From positions 186,001 to 250,000 of the forward strand of contig JABAAE010000013.1 of the NCBI GenBank assembly GCA_014238905.1: a DNA stretch of 64,000 nucleotides. Direction: 5' to 3'. The stretch is from Planctomycetota bacterium (lineage in GTDB: Bacteria; Planctomycetota; Planctomycetia; Pirellulales; Pirellulaceae). The position numbers were made by a program, and so were the translations under genes. Shown piece by piece: positions 45,369-53,543 of the stretch. Positions within the stretch are counted from its first letter, which is position 1, and each line of letters opens with the position of its first letter. A model generated the notes under the pieces. The model saw only the letters and a program-made list of their open reading frames with translations. It searched no databases and was not told the DNA's origin.

Positions 45369-46871
45369 TTATTCGGGATTGTTTTCAGCAAGTGGCAGCT
45401 GGATTCGGAATTCCGTATATCCATCGATACAATTCCAAAAGATACGACCATGGTGTTGTTCCACCGTCTGTTTGGCGATAGCCAGACCCAATCCGACCCC
45501 GTCAGGTTTGGTAGTGGCAAGAGCATCGAACAATTGACCGGCAATCTCTGGAACCACCCCTTTTCCATTGTCACGTATCAAAAGCTCTGCCACATAGCCT
45601 TTTTGTTCCGGGAATTCGATTTGATGGGAGGGGCTGGATTGCGGATGGATTTCCTCCCGTTTTTGTTGGGTCAACACAACCGATACGATGCTCTTCTGAA
45701 TCTCCATGTTACCGCTGGCCGCTTCAATCGCGTTGATGATCAGGTTGTTCAATACCTGTTCCATCCGATCACGATCACACCAAATCCAAATGGTTTCCTT
45801 CTGTGATTCATGACCCAATTGCTTGTCCAAATTAACTGCTACATGCCTGGCGACGGGCTCCATCAAGGGCAGGTAGGCGGCAATTAACTCACCGAAATTG
45901 GTCAATTGGAATTTGGGTTCCGATTCCCGTGCGATTGCCAAGAATCTTTTTTGAAAGTCTTCCATATAAATGAGTTGGCGGATAGCGACGTCCAGGCTTT
46001 CCGGATCCTGATCGCACTTTTCTCTATGAAAATCCAAGGCCAAACGGCATCCGGTGATCGAATTTCTGAGTTGGTGAGCGATGCCACCACCCATTTGATC
46101 AAGCGTAAATATTTTTTCTTGCCGGCGGATTCGTTCTTCGTAATCGGCGAGTTGAGATGACATTTGGTTAATGGAAGTCAATAGTTTTCCAATTTCGTCG
46201 GTCCGATTGACTTGGGATTGGACAAAGTTGCCTTTAGCAATTTTGGCAACATGTAGTTTTAGTTGCTCTATGGGCTTGGTCACATTTCCGGAAATGAGAA
46301 CAATCAGTCCAACAACAATGACCAGCGTAATCGCACCGGTAATCATTTGAGGTATCACTGCTTGCGAAATGGCTGCATTCAGCTGATCCTCGGGATAAAA
46401 ACCGAAAAGAATCAGTTGTCTGTTGGGATGGGTAATCGGATGGACCCAAACCAGGAAAACCTGATCTTTCCCTCGAACTCTCAGCGGGAGATTGCTGCCG
46501 TCTGGCGACTCTTGAAATTCAAGAAAGGTGGTTGTTCGGATGGAATTTTCGACAAATAATTGATTGGCAAAATTTTTGACCGTCTGGTAGTCCGAAAAAC
46601 TGCTTTGGATGCTATCCGGGGTAGTGCTATCTGAAGCGCTGATGACGATCAAATGAATCCCTGAAATCATCTCGATTTGCCGAAGAACAGAGTCGTTCAA
46701 GGGGAATGATTTTTCGGTGACGGTGGAGACGAGATCCTTGATTTGGAGTCGGATACGATTTTGTTCAAAGCGACGAAGATTTTTGACGTTGACCCATGTT
46801 GAGACCCCGATTCCGAGAATAAAGATCACGGAAACCGGAATCAGAATTTGATTGCGAATACTCCATTTCAT
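45369..46871 (-). CDS. NtrB-like sensor histidine kinase
   Basis: A 500-residue membrane kinase. Helices at about 9-27 and 172-195 flank an extracytoplasmic sensor region of about 140 residues. A HAMP domain follows (196-248), then the dimerisation helix with phospho-accepting His266 in GGGIAHQLRNSITG. The ATPase domain has the N-box LNNLIINAIEAASG and the G-boxes DNGKGVVPEIAG and GVGLGLAIAKQT. The ATG at 46871 has AGGA 5 nt upstream and is preferred over one 23 codons earlier. The regulator gene starts 216 bp further on and may have its own promoter. The signal sensed is unknown. Confidence 0.93.
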   Translation of the reverse strand: MKWSIRNQILIPVSVIFILGIGVSTWVNVKNLRRFEQNRIRLQIKDLVSTVTEKSFPLNDSVLRQIEMISGIHLIVISASDSTTPDSIQSSFSDYQTVKNFANQLFVENSIRTTTFLEFQESPDGSNLPLRVRGKDQVFLVWVHPITHPNRQLILFGFYPEDQLNAAISQAVIPQMITGAITLVIVVGLIVLISGNVTKPIEQLKLHVAKIAKGNFVQSQVNRTDEIGKLLTSINQMSSQLADYEERIRRQEKIFTLDQMGGGIAHQLRNSITGCRLALDFHREKCDQDPESLDVAIRQLIYMEDFQKRFLAIARESEPKFQLTNFGELIAAYLPLMEPVARHVAVNLDKQLGHESQKETIWIWCDRDRMEQVLNNLIINAIEAASGNMEIQKSIVSVVLTQQKREEIHPQSSPSHQIEFPEQKGYVAELLIRDNGKGVVPEIAGQLFDALATTKPDGVGLGLAIAKQTVEQHHGRIFWNCIDGYTEFRIQLPLAENNPE

Positions 46872-46968
46872 ATTGATCCTATGTCGAAAAAAGTGCAGGT
46901 TTGCTGAAAAAAACGCCTCCCAATCATCATCGTAAACCAAAACGGTGAACTAAAATATGCTTAGTCAA

Positions 46969-46985
46969 TTGGCACTCTTTTTGCT
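46969..46985 (+). promoter_or_regulatory. Sigma-54 promoter of the DUF1559 gene
   Basis: TTGGCAC-TCTTT-TTGCT matches the -24/-12 consensus TGGCACG-N4-TTGCW at every position but one. The GG and GC dinucleotides are exactly 10 bases apart. Transcription should start near 46996, about 60 bp before the ATG at 47056. It lies in the divergent gap next to a sensor kinase and an NtrC-type activator. Confidence 0.85.
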
Positions 46986-47055
46986 ATTGAGATCGATAGC
47001 CGCTCGGTGCAACGGGACTAATCGAAGAATTTAACTGGAGTAAAAGATCAATTTG

Positions 47056-48108
47056 ATGGAATTCGACTGTTGTTTACTGGCAAGAACCATACCGCGGAAG
47101 CGTGTACAAAAATCGCGGGCGTTCACCTTGATCGAGCTATTGGTCGTGATCGCCATCATTGGGGTTCTAGTCGCTTTGCTTTTGCCGGCAGTACAGGCCG
47201 CGCGCGAGTCGGCACGGAGAATCCAGTGTAGTCATCATCTTCGTCAACTAGCGATTGCCACCCATAATTATGAGAGCACTTTTCGCAGGTTGCCTCCCAG
47301 TACGATTGTCGATTTTGCAAGTGCCTTGAGTTCTAACAATGGGACATGGGGCGTTCATGGACGAATCCTACCTTTCTTGGAACAGTCCAATTTGTATCAG
47401 AAAGTTGATGTTGGCACCGGGTGGGATTTTCAAGCAGCAATTGACGAGGTCAAGATTCCGATCTTTGCGTGTCCCTCGGATGTTGGGTCCTATCGACTGC
47501 GCGACCCTGGCAAAGGAAAAGTCTCGCTGTTCCCCACTTCCTACGGGTTTAATCTCGGTACCTGGTTTGTCTATGATCCATCCACTCGCCGGGGCGGGGA
47601 TGGAGTTTTTTTTCCAAACAGTTTTTTGAAAATAAGCTCTATTCATGACGGATTGAGCAACACGATCCTGTGCTCGGAAGTCAAAGGTTGGACGGCTTAT
47701 ACAAGGAACGGAGCGCCAGGTGATGAGTCCATTCCAACTCAAATCGATGATGCCGTTGCCGCGGCCCATTGCGGCACTCAGTTCAAAAATACCGGACATA
47801 CCGAATGGCCAGATGGACGGGTTCATCATACTGGTTTTACGGCGACGTTAACGCCTAATTCCTTTGTCCCTTTTTCCCGGGACGGGACAGTTTTTGATGT
47901 CGACTACAATTCCTGGCAGGAGGGAAAGAACGGCTCAGCAGGCGATCCGACCTATGCGATCATCACATCGCGGAGTTTTCATCCCGGCATTGTCCAGGCG
48001 GCGTTCGCCGACGGCAGCGTCCAAGTCATCTCTGAGGACATCCAGTTGGCGAATTGGCGAGCAATGGCGACGCGGAATCAGGGGGAGTCGATTTCAGTCT
48101 TTGACTGA
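47056..48108 (+). CDS. DUF1559 prepilin-like protein
   Basis: A 350-residue protein with a type IV prepilin leader. A 22-residue basic leader is followed by the hydrophobic helix FTLIELLVVIAIIGVLVALL, with the cleavage and methylation site at its start. The planctomycete hallmark PAVQAARESARRIQCSHHLR follows, then a globular domain and the C-terminal AAFADGSVQVISEDI. The ATG at 47056 follows GGAG by 16 nt, so the spacing is long. These proteins form a large paralogous family whose role as minor pseudopilins is inferred. The sigma-54 promoter upstream and the adjacent two-component system suggest signal-controlled expression. No pilus assembly genes are nearby. Confidence 0.94.
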   Translation: MEFDCCLLARTIPRKRVQKSRAFTLIELLVVIAIIGVLVALLLPAVQAARESARRIQCSHHLRQLAIATHNYESTFRRLPPSTIVDFASALSSNNGTWGVHGRILPFLEQSNLYQKVDVGTGWDFQAAIDEVKIPIFACPSDVGSYRLRDPGKGKVSLFPTSYGFNLGTWFVYDPSTRRGGDGVFFPNSFLKISSIHDGLSNTILCSEVKGWTAYTRNGAPGDESIPTQIDDAVAAAHCGTQFKNTGHTEWPDGRVHHTGFTATLTPNSFVPFSRDGTVFDVDYNSWQEGKNGSAGDPTYAIITSRSFHPGIVQAAFADGSVQVISEDIQLANWRAMATRNQGESISVFD

Positions 48109-48618
48109 CTCAGAGGCTGATTCGGAGCCCTTCAACGCGAAAAATGTTGGGCAGTATTCAAAGGAGGGTCGTCGGACGCATCGATCGGTCTCGGGGAGCG
48201 AATTAGAGCGCCAATGCAAATGGGTCGGCAGGGCAGTCCATTACCCGATTGACAGCATTTACGGTCTCATTGGGACGTGGCGGTCATGCTGGAAACACCT
48301 CAGCTTGGAGAATTTGCCGACAATTCTGGCTTGATTTAACTCAAAACCTGCCGCCCAGAAGACTGGATTGGCTTAATTCGAGCGGAGCGGAGATCTCGGT
48401 CTCTGATCGACTCGCCAATTGCGATGATTTGTCTTGGGGGCTGCGTCTATGGAGCGAAATAAACCGCCTGAGCTAAAGTATTTGGTCCGATTTTGCCGAA
48501 AATCCTTGGCATGCTTTTTTAGCCCTTGAAGGGACTTTATCGAGTCAGTAAATTACGAGTTTCCACTTTTTCTTGCCTTTTGATGGCAGAGTGGTCCCAG
48601 TCGTCGGAGGATAACAAG
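48109..48618. other. Gene-free stretch before rplM
   Basis: 510 bp. Frames here run on from other genes in the wrong register. It should carry the rplM-rpsI promoter and leader. No known ribosomal leader structure, terminator or promoter was recognised with confidence. An in-frame ATG at 48583 lies at its right end but is not the preferred rplM start. Confidence 0.45.
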
Positions 48619-49065
48619 TTGGTTGCCCAAAAAACATTCGTGGCAAAACCGGGTGAAGTTGACCAAAAGTGGTTTGTTGTGGACGCAACTGACTTAATTG
48701 TGGGACGGTTGGCAGCAGACATTGCCGTGATCCTGATGGGCAAAAAACGCCCAACCTACACGCCTCACATCGATACTGGTGATTTTGTTGTAGTCACCAA
48801 TGCTGAAAAAGTCGCATTTACCGGCAAGAAATGGACCAACAAGGAATACACCTGGTACACCGGTTACACCGGTTTACGGAAGGAAACGGCGGAAAAACGC
48901 TTGGAAAAGAAGCCGGAAATGATTTTGCAGGAGGCTGTTCGTAGAATGCTTCCCAAAAACAAATTGGGCCGAAAAATGCTCAGTAAATTGAAGGTTTACG
49001 CTGGGGAATCTCATCCTCATCAAGCACAAAATCCCGAAGCGATTGAATTGGGAAAGAAAATCTGA
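48619..49065 (+). CDS. rplM: 50S ribosomal protein L13
   Basis: L13 of 148 residues from a TTG start, a normal length. The family motifs KTFVAKPGEV, WFVVDATDLIVGRLA, THIDTGDFV-like YTPHIDTGDFVVVTNAEKV and the KLKVYAGESHPHQAQ ending are present. The TTG at 48619 follows GGAGG by 8 nt, an ideal ribosome binding site, and gives an N-terminus like other L13 proteins. The in-frame ATG at 48583 would add 12 residues and lacks such a site. rpsI follows after 76 bp in the universal L13-S9 order. Confidence 0.95.
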   Translation: MVAQKTFVAKPGEVDQKWFVVDATDLIVGRLAADIAVILMGKKRPTYTPHIDTGDFVVVTNAEKVAFTGKKWTNKEYTWYTGYTGLRKETAEKRLEKKPEMILQEAVRRMLPKNKLGRKMLSKLKVYAGESHPHQAQNPEAIELGKKI

Positions 49066-49141
49066 TTAATGAGACGGGCAGAAAACGCCAAACGGGAATT
49101 CATACAGACGACTATCTAGGGCTTCAGACAAGCAAAACATT

Positions 49142-49558
49142 ATGGTTGGATTGACAAAAAAAGACGCTATCACTGGCGAGTTGATGGGCACCGGAAGACG
49201 AAAATCATCGGTTGCTTCGGTTCGTGTTTCAAATGGAACCGGAAAAATAACCATCAATGGCAAGGAGATGAAGGATTTCTTTGTGAATCAGCAGGATCAA
49301 AAAGCGATTACTGATGCATTGGATTTGGTGGGAAAACGAGATTCTTTAGACATCAGAATCAATGTCAAAGGGGGTGGTTTGACCGGCCAAAGTGGCGCAT
49401 GTCGGATGGGTCTTGCCCGAGCCTTGGTCAGTATGAGCGAAGAGAATTTTCAGCCACTTCGAGACAACGGCTTTATGACGCGGGATTCTCGCATGAAAGA
49501 GCGAAAGAAGTGCGGATTGCACGGAGCGAGAAAAGGGACGCAGTTCTCCAAGCGTTAA
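49142..49558 (+). CDS. rpsI: 30S ribosomal protein S9
   Basis: S9 of 138 residues. The core GTGRRKSSVASVRVSNGTGK, the GGGLTGQSGACRMGLARAL block and the invariant C-terminus ending KGTQFSKR, which reaches the ribosomal P site, are all intact. The first 14 residues form a short extension. It is the second gene of the rplM-rpsI operon; a terminator follows 86 bp after the stop. Confidence 0.97.
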   Translation: MVGLTKKDAITGELMGTGRRKSSVASVRVSNGTGKITINGKEMKDFFVNQQDQKAITDALDLVGKRDSLDIRINVKGGGLTGQSGACRMGLARALVSMSEENFQPLRDNGFMTRDSRMKERKKCGLHGARKGTQFSKR

Positions 49559-49576
49559 TCGTTTTATCTGAACGAT

Positions 49577-49609
49577 CCCGGAATCATCGTCCCGGAATCA
49601 TCGTCCCGG
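49577..49609. repeat. 14-bp tandem repeat, 2.4 copies
   Basis: CCCGGAATCATCGT is repeated exactly at 49577 and 49591, followed by the partial copy CCCGG. It lies between the rpsI stop and its terminator, so it should be transcribed into the rpsI 3' end. Confidence 0.92.
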
Positions 49610-49643
49610 GCTAAGTGCTAAATTTCGATTGAAGCAAATTAAT

Positions 49644-49670
49644 AAGCTGCCAACGATGGCAGCTTTTTTT
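49644..49670 (+). terminator. Rho-independent terminator of rplM-rpsI
   Basis: A perfect 9-bp stem AAGCTGCCA/TGGCAGCTT with the 4-nt loop ACGA, running into a T-tract to 49670. It is the cleanest terminator in the window. Confidence 0.93.
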
Positions 49671-49822
49671 ATGCACTTTTTAAGCACTAGGCAAGCAACT
49701 GCTAGTTCAACGGTGTCATCCTGTCTGCCAGCGTTGTTGATGTCCCCGAGTCGATTGGACCTTTGCGGTTTTAGAATCGGCTGGGATTGATATGCACGTC
49801 TTGAAACTGGCTAGGAATTTGA

Positions 49823-51661
49823 TTAATCCCACCACCAATTTTCAGAAGGGGGCTTGGCCGTTTTTCGATCCAATCTCAGTTTTCCATAGGTATCTGTCTT
49901 GATGAGGTCATTGGAGCCAAGCACGCTTCCAGCATCCACGGTCACACCACCACTGACGCCAACCACCAAGTGTGTTTTCACTCTTCGTCCACCCTGCCGT
50001 ACATCGATTTCGCGATAGTTCATGACCGTCGAGACTTCTTTGGGAATTGATCCTCTGCGATTTTCATAGCTGAGATGAGAACGATCTGTCGGCACGAAAT
50101 AGGCCATATTCCAGTTGCATTTCTTAGCGAGTTGATGGGATTTGATCAGGTTGGTGACCATCGCCAGATCAAAGATGTTTTTTAGTTGGCGATAAATAGG
50201 GTATTTCGCAGCCATGGCATTAAAATGTTTTGTGAATCCCCTCGCAAATTCGTCGGCTGGTCCAGTGGATTTGCCCGTTTGGATTCGTTTGCCCCTTGCA
50301 TCCAGAAGTTCTTGCTCGCTGATGACTTTGACGCCCTGCCCATGCAACTGATAAGCATCTTTTGTGTCTGTCACCGATACGTTCTCGTAGTTCAGCACGA
50401 ATTCCAGTCGCATTACATCTTGCGGCGGGACATTTCCATCTTTATCCAGTTCAACGCGGCTCAAGAAACTTTCCACGCCGGGCACGCCTTTTTCCAAATC
50501 CATCCCGACAAGCTTCATCCGGTAATCGGCCTCGACAATGACCCTGGCGACGACGGACTGTGGATCGATACCATCCACGGTAATATCCTGTAGGCCCAAC
50601 GCAGTTCGCAATCCGTCCCGCCAACGTTTTCCTTTTAATGGGGAGGTAGCGATGAATTCCTGGGTGGCCTGCAAATTGGTTTGGCGAGGATCGATTGAGC
50701 ATCCAAATTTTCCGTCAAGCTTGACTGCGTTGCGTAAACAGACAACAAAATCATCAAGTCGAAAAACAGGTTTGCCGGTCGTTACATTGACCGCGGTACC
50801 TTCAACATCAGTCTTCCAGTTTCCAGCCGGACCGGCAATGACAACATCGCCCGTTTCTGGATAAAGGAGCAGGTACTTGATTTCATAGAGACCTGCCAGA
50901 CGTTCCATTGATTCGGTTGGATTTTTGCCCCCGGCTGCCAAGAGCTGACATTCTTTTTCAAGTCGATTGAGTGAGATCTTTCTAAGATCTGATTCGCGAA
51001 AGACGTTTTGATTTTCCGCCTTTCGCGCTGATTCGTCTCTTAAATTTTTCAATAGATCGTTGCCGGCTGAAAATTCGGCTTTGCGAAGTGTCCCGCCAGC
51101 ATCGACAGTCACGCCGCTGCGGAATTCATTGATGGTCCCGGGACCGCCGTTAGTGTCCAGCCAGCTTTGTGGATCGATCGTGTTCTGAATCAATTCGATC
51201 AGTGGATCAAAGTCAGCGATGGCTGCACCGCCACCGGCACCATGGCGGTCATTTGTTTCTGGCGAAAAAGTGTTTTCTGAATTGTTGCCATCCGTTTCGG
51301 ATAGGTGGGGATGGCTGCTGTCGACCGAGAATGGGAGGGGTGAGATCGACTTGTTTTGCTGGTTGAGGACCCGATTTCGGAGAACGTCGTTATCGATCAT
51401 CCTTAGCGTCAGCAGAGACTGACCGATCAGACCAGCTGACCGTTGAGCCGAGGCAACTTTTCCCAGCACTTTGTCGCGTTGGCTGGTGGAATCGGCATCG
51501 TCGGCGATTGCCAGAGCGGCGGCAAATTCACCTCGTGCCAACAGTGTTTCAACCTCACTGTTGTCATCTGCCGCCAACGCGACAAAGGGCTGGAAAACAG
51601 TAAAACAAAGGGCGAGAGTCAGCCCAAAACAGGTCAATAGATGGATAAAACCGTGCCTCAT
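49823..51661 (-). CDS. DUF1598 domain secreted protein
   Basis: A 612-residue secreted protein with a signal peptide (LLTCFGLTLALCFTVFQPFV, cut near ALA). After a short helical segment and a Ser/Asn-rich linker (100-150), the DUF1598 region begins at about 160. It includes DFDPLIELIQNTIDPQSW, LRKISLNRLEKE, EIKYLLLYPETGDVVIAGPA and CSIDPRQTNLQATQEF. The family is, to my knowledge, restricted to Planctomycetes and has no known function. AGAGGAAAAC just upstream of the ATG is a good ribosome binding site. The gene stands alone. Confidence 0.9.
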   Translation of the reverse strand: MRHGFIHLLTCFGLTLALCFTVFQPFVALAADDNSEVETLLARGEFAAALAIADDADSTSQRDKVLGKVASAQRSAGLIGQSLLTLRMIDNDVLRNRVLNQQNKSISPLPFSVDSSHPHLSETDGNNSENTFSPETNDRHGAGGGAAIADFDPLIELIQNTIDPQSWLDTNGGPGTINEFRSGVTVDAGGTLRKAEFSAGNDLLKNLRDESARKAENQNVFRESDLRKISLNRLEKECQLLAAGGKNPTESMERLAGLYEIKYLLLYPETGDVVIAGPAGNWKTDVEGTAVNVTTGKPVFRLDDFVVCLRNAVKLDGKFGCSIDPRQTNLQATQEFIATSPLKGKRWRDGLRTALGLQDITVDGIDPQSVVARVIVEADYRMKLVGMDLEKGVPGVESFLSRVELDKDGNVPPQDVMRLEFVLNYENVSVTDTKDAYQLHGQGVKVISEQELLDARGKRIQTGKSTGPADEFARGFTKHFNAMAAKYPIYRQLKNIFDLAMVTNLIKSHQLAKKCNWNMAYFVPTDRSHLSYENRRGSIPKEVSTVMNYREIDVRQGGRRVKTHLVVGVSGGVTVDAGSVLGSNDLIKTDTYGKLRLDRKTAKPPSENWWWD

Positions 51662-52009
51662 TAGTTTTCCTCTGTTCGCAGGGCGCCCCCGTCCGTTCCT
51701 GACGCCCTGTTTTCAATCGGGCGCCGAATCGGAATTTGTGAGCCGTCTGGCCAAAGAAATCTCACACCCCTAGACTCGCATATCTGTCCCGATTTTGTCA
51801 AGGAAAATGGTTGCGCCCCTTTAAAAGAAAGGAGATTCGGAGGATTATAAGGCGTCCCACGCATCGGGGTACTGCGCGACATTAACGTTTTGAATTCCGA
51901 GATCCACAACCGGAACACGGGTTAGGATGGTGTCGTTTCGAGGGATTGCCTGAAAACGGGGCGACTTGTTTTTAAGTTGGTATGGGTGACGATCCGTAGA
52001 AAGCCCGAG

Positions 52010-52036
52010 CTACCTCACTTTAAAAAAAGGAGGTAG
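52010..52036. promoter_or_regulatory. Inverted repeat upstream of the mgtE promoter
   Basis: CTACCTC and GAGGTAG are perfect complements separated by 13 bp of A/T-rich sequence. The repeat is 60 bp upstream of the putative -35 box, a plausible place for an activator site. No regulator can be named. Confidence 0.35.
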
Positions 52037-52095
52037 GCAGGAATTGAGGTTTTGGATTCTAAGCCGCCAAATGACAGATCCGGTGTTCGGTAGCG

Positions 52096-52123
52096 TTGAC
52101 AGTCCAAACGTAATCCCTAAGAT
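52096..52123 (+). promoter_or_regulatory. Putative sigma-70 promoter of mgtE
   Basis: TTGACA (52096-52101), a 16-bp spacer, then TAAGAT (52118-52123), four of six bases matching the -10 consensus. Transcription would start near 52130, leaving a leader of about 30 nt. Confidence 0.5.
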
Positions 52124-52158
52124 TTCACAGTTCTTTTTTCACATTGGCAGGTAAGACC

Positions 52159-53508
52159 ATGATTAACACGCTCTACCTGCCTGAATTGCGTGAAATGCTC
52201 AGCGAGACCAATGTTGTTGAGCTGCAGGAGTTTTGCGAAGCGTTGCACCCCGCGCGGACTGCTGAGTTCATGGAGGGGCTTTCCGCGGATGAAACATGGC
52301 AAGTTCTCCTGTATGCCGAGGCATTCACAAGGGCAGAAATATTTCGATACCTGGAGGACGAAAAGCAGGTCGAGATTATTTCGGATCAGGACAGGCAGCA
52401 AATAGCGGAGCTTCTGGCAGAACTTGCGCCAGATGATCGAGTAGACATTCTTCCCTCAATTGAACAGGGAATTGTCGATGACCTCCTGCCTCGATTGCCA
52501 GCCGACGAACGTCGAGATATTCTTCGTCTCAGCCAGTTTCCCGAGGGAACCGCTGGAGCGGTAATGACCACCGAAGTTGCCAAGCTCAAGGAAACATTGA
52601 CGGTAAAAGAAGCCCTTGAGGAAATTGGTCATATTGCTGAGGGGCTGGAAACGATTTACTACATTTACGTTGTCGATGGTGATGATCATTTGCGAGGTCT
52701 GGTTTCGGCCAGACAACTTGTAACCGGCATGAAAAATCCTTCCATGCAATTGGTGGACATGATGGAAACCGAATTGGTGACCGCCGACCTGATGGAAGAC
52801 CAGGAAGCGGTGGCTAATAAAGTCGCCAAGCTGGATTTGCTCGCTATTCCTGTGGTCGATGATGAGCACCGAATGGTTGGAATCATCACTCATGACGATG
52901 TCATTGATGTCATGCGAGAAGAGGCAACCGAAGACGCGCACCGCATCGCGGCGGTGGATCCTTTGGATGATTCGTACATAAAAACTCACTTGGGAATTCT
53001 TTGTTGGAAACGAAGTATCTGGCTGATGCTTCTTTTTGCATTTGCTTTTTTCACAGCATTTGCATTGCAATGGTATGACGAACAACTAGCAAAATGGGAA
53101 TGGTTGGTGTTGTTTATCCCATTGATCATTTCAAGTGGCGGAAACTCAGGCAGTCAATCTGCGACACTGGTGATCACCGCAATGTCGCTCAATCAGATCA
53201 GTTTGAACGATTGGGGAAAAGTTGTCTGGCGAGAAATCTGTTTGGGGCTCATGCTTGGCAGCATCTTGGCCTTTCTCGGTTTCTTGGCAGCGATACCTCT
53301 TAGCCCGTCTTGGCAAGACGCATTGGTACTGCCGGTGACGGTGTTAATCGTGGTGATTTCAGGGACTCTAACCGGGGCGATATTGCCGTTGATTTTCAAG
53401 AGGGTGGGACTGGATCCGGCCATGATGAGCAATCCGTTTGTTGCTGGCATCATCGATGTCGTGGGAATCATCATCTACATGAATGTCGCGATCCTCCTTC
53501 TCAGGTAA
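52159..53508 (+). CDS. mgtE: Magnesium transporter MgtE
   Basis: A 449-residue inner-membrane Mg2+ channel. Domains in order: the helical N domain (1-125; LLAELAPDDRVDILPSI, LLPRLPADERRDIL), two CBS domains (about 130-255; TVKEALEEIG, DLLAIPVVDDEHRMVGIITHDD) that sense cytosolic Mg2+, a connecting helix, and five membrane helices (about 280-449). The pore signature ISSGGNSGSQSATLVI is present. The ATG at 52159 follows AGG and is preferred to a TTG five codons earlier. It is monocistronic and convergent with the sulfatase gene 35 bp away. Confidence 0.96.
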   Translation: MINTLYLPELREMLSETNVVELQEFCEALHPARTAEFMEGLSADETWQVLLYAEAFTRAEIFRYLEDEKQVEIISDQDRQQIAELLAELAPDDRVDILPSIEQGIVDDLLPRLPADERRDILRLSQFPEGTAGAVMTTEVAKLKETLTVKEALEEIGHIAEGLETIYYIYVVDGDDHLRGLVSARQLVTGMKNPSMQLVDMMETELVTADLMEDQEAVANKVAKLDLLAIPVVDDEHRMVGIITHDDVIDVMREEATEDAHRIAAVDPLDDSYIKTHLGILCWKRSIWLMLLFAFAFFTAFALQWYDEQLAKWEWLVLFIPLIISSGGNSGSQSATLVITAMSLNQISLNDWGKVVWREICLGLMLGSILAFLGFLAAIPLSPSWQDALVLPVTVLIVVISGTLTGAILPLIFKRVGLDPAMMSNPFVAGIIDVVGIIIYMNVAILLLR

Positions 53509-53543
53509 AGCCTGGTTGGATCGCCTGTCAGGATGAATCAGAG

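Larger units (their letters stand above)
51662..52158. other. Divergent upstream region of the DUF1598 gene and mgtE
   Basis: 497 bp without a gene. It holds an inverted repeat at 52010-52036 and a sigma-70 promoter at 52096-52123. I looked for an M-box magnesium riboswitch before mgtE and saw no matching sequence; the promoter lies too close to the start to leave room for one. Confidence 0.5.

Noticed and set aside
51662..52158. Mg2+ (M-box) or Mn2+ (yybP-ykoY) riboswitch before mgtE
   Set aside because: No match to the conserved blocks I know, and the promoter leaves too short a leader.
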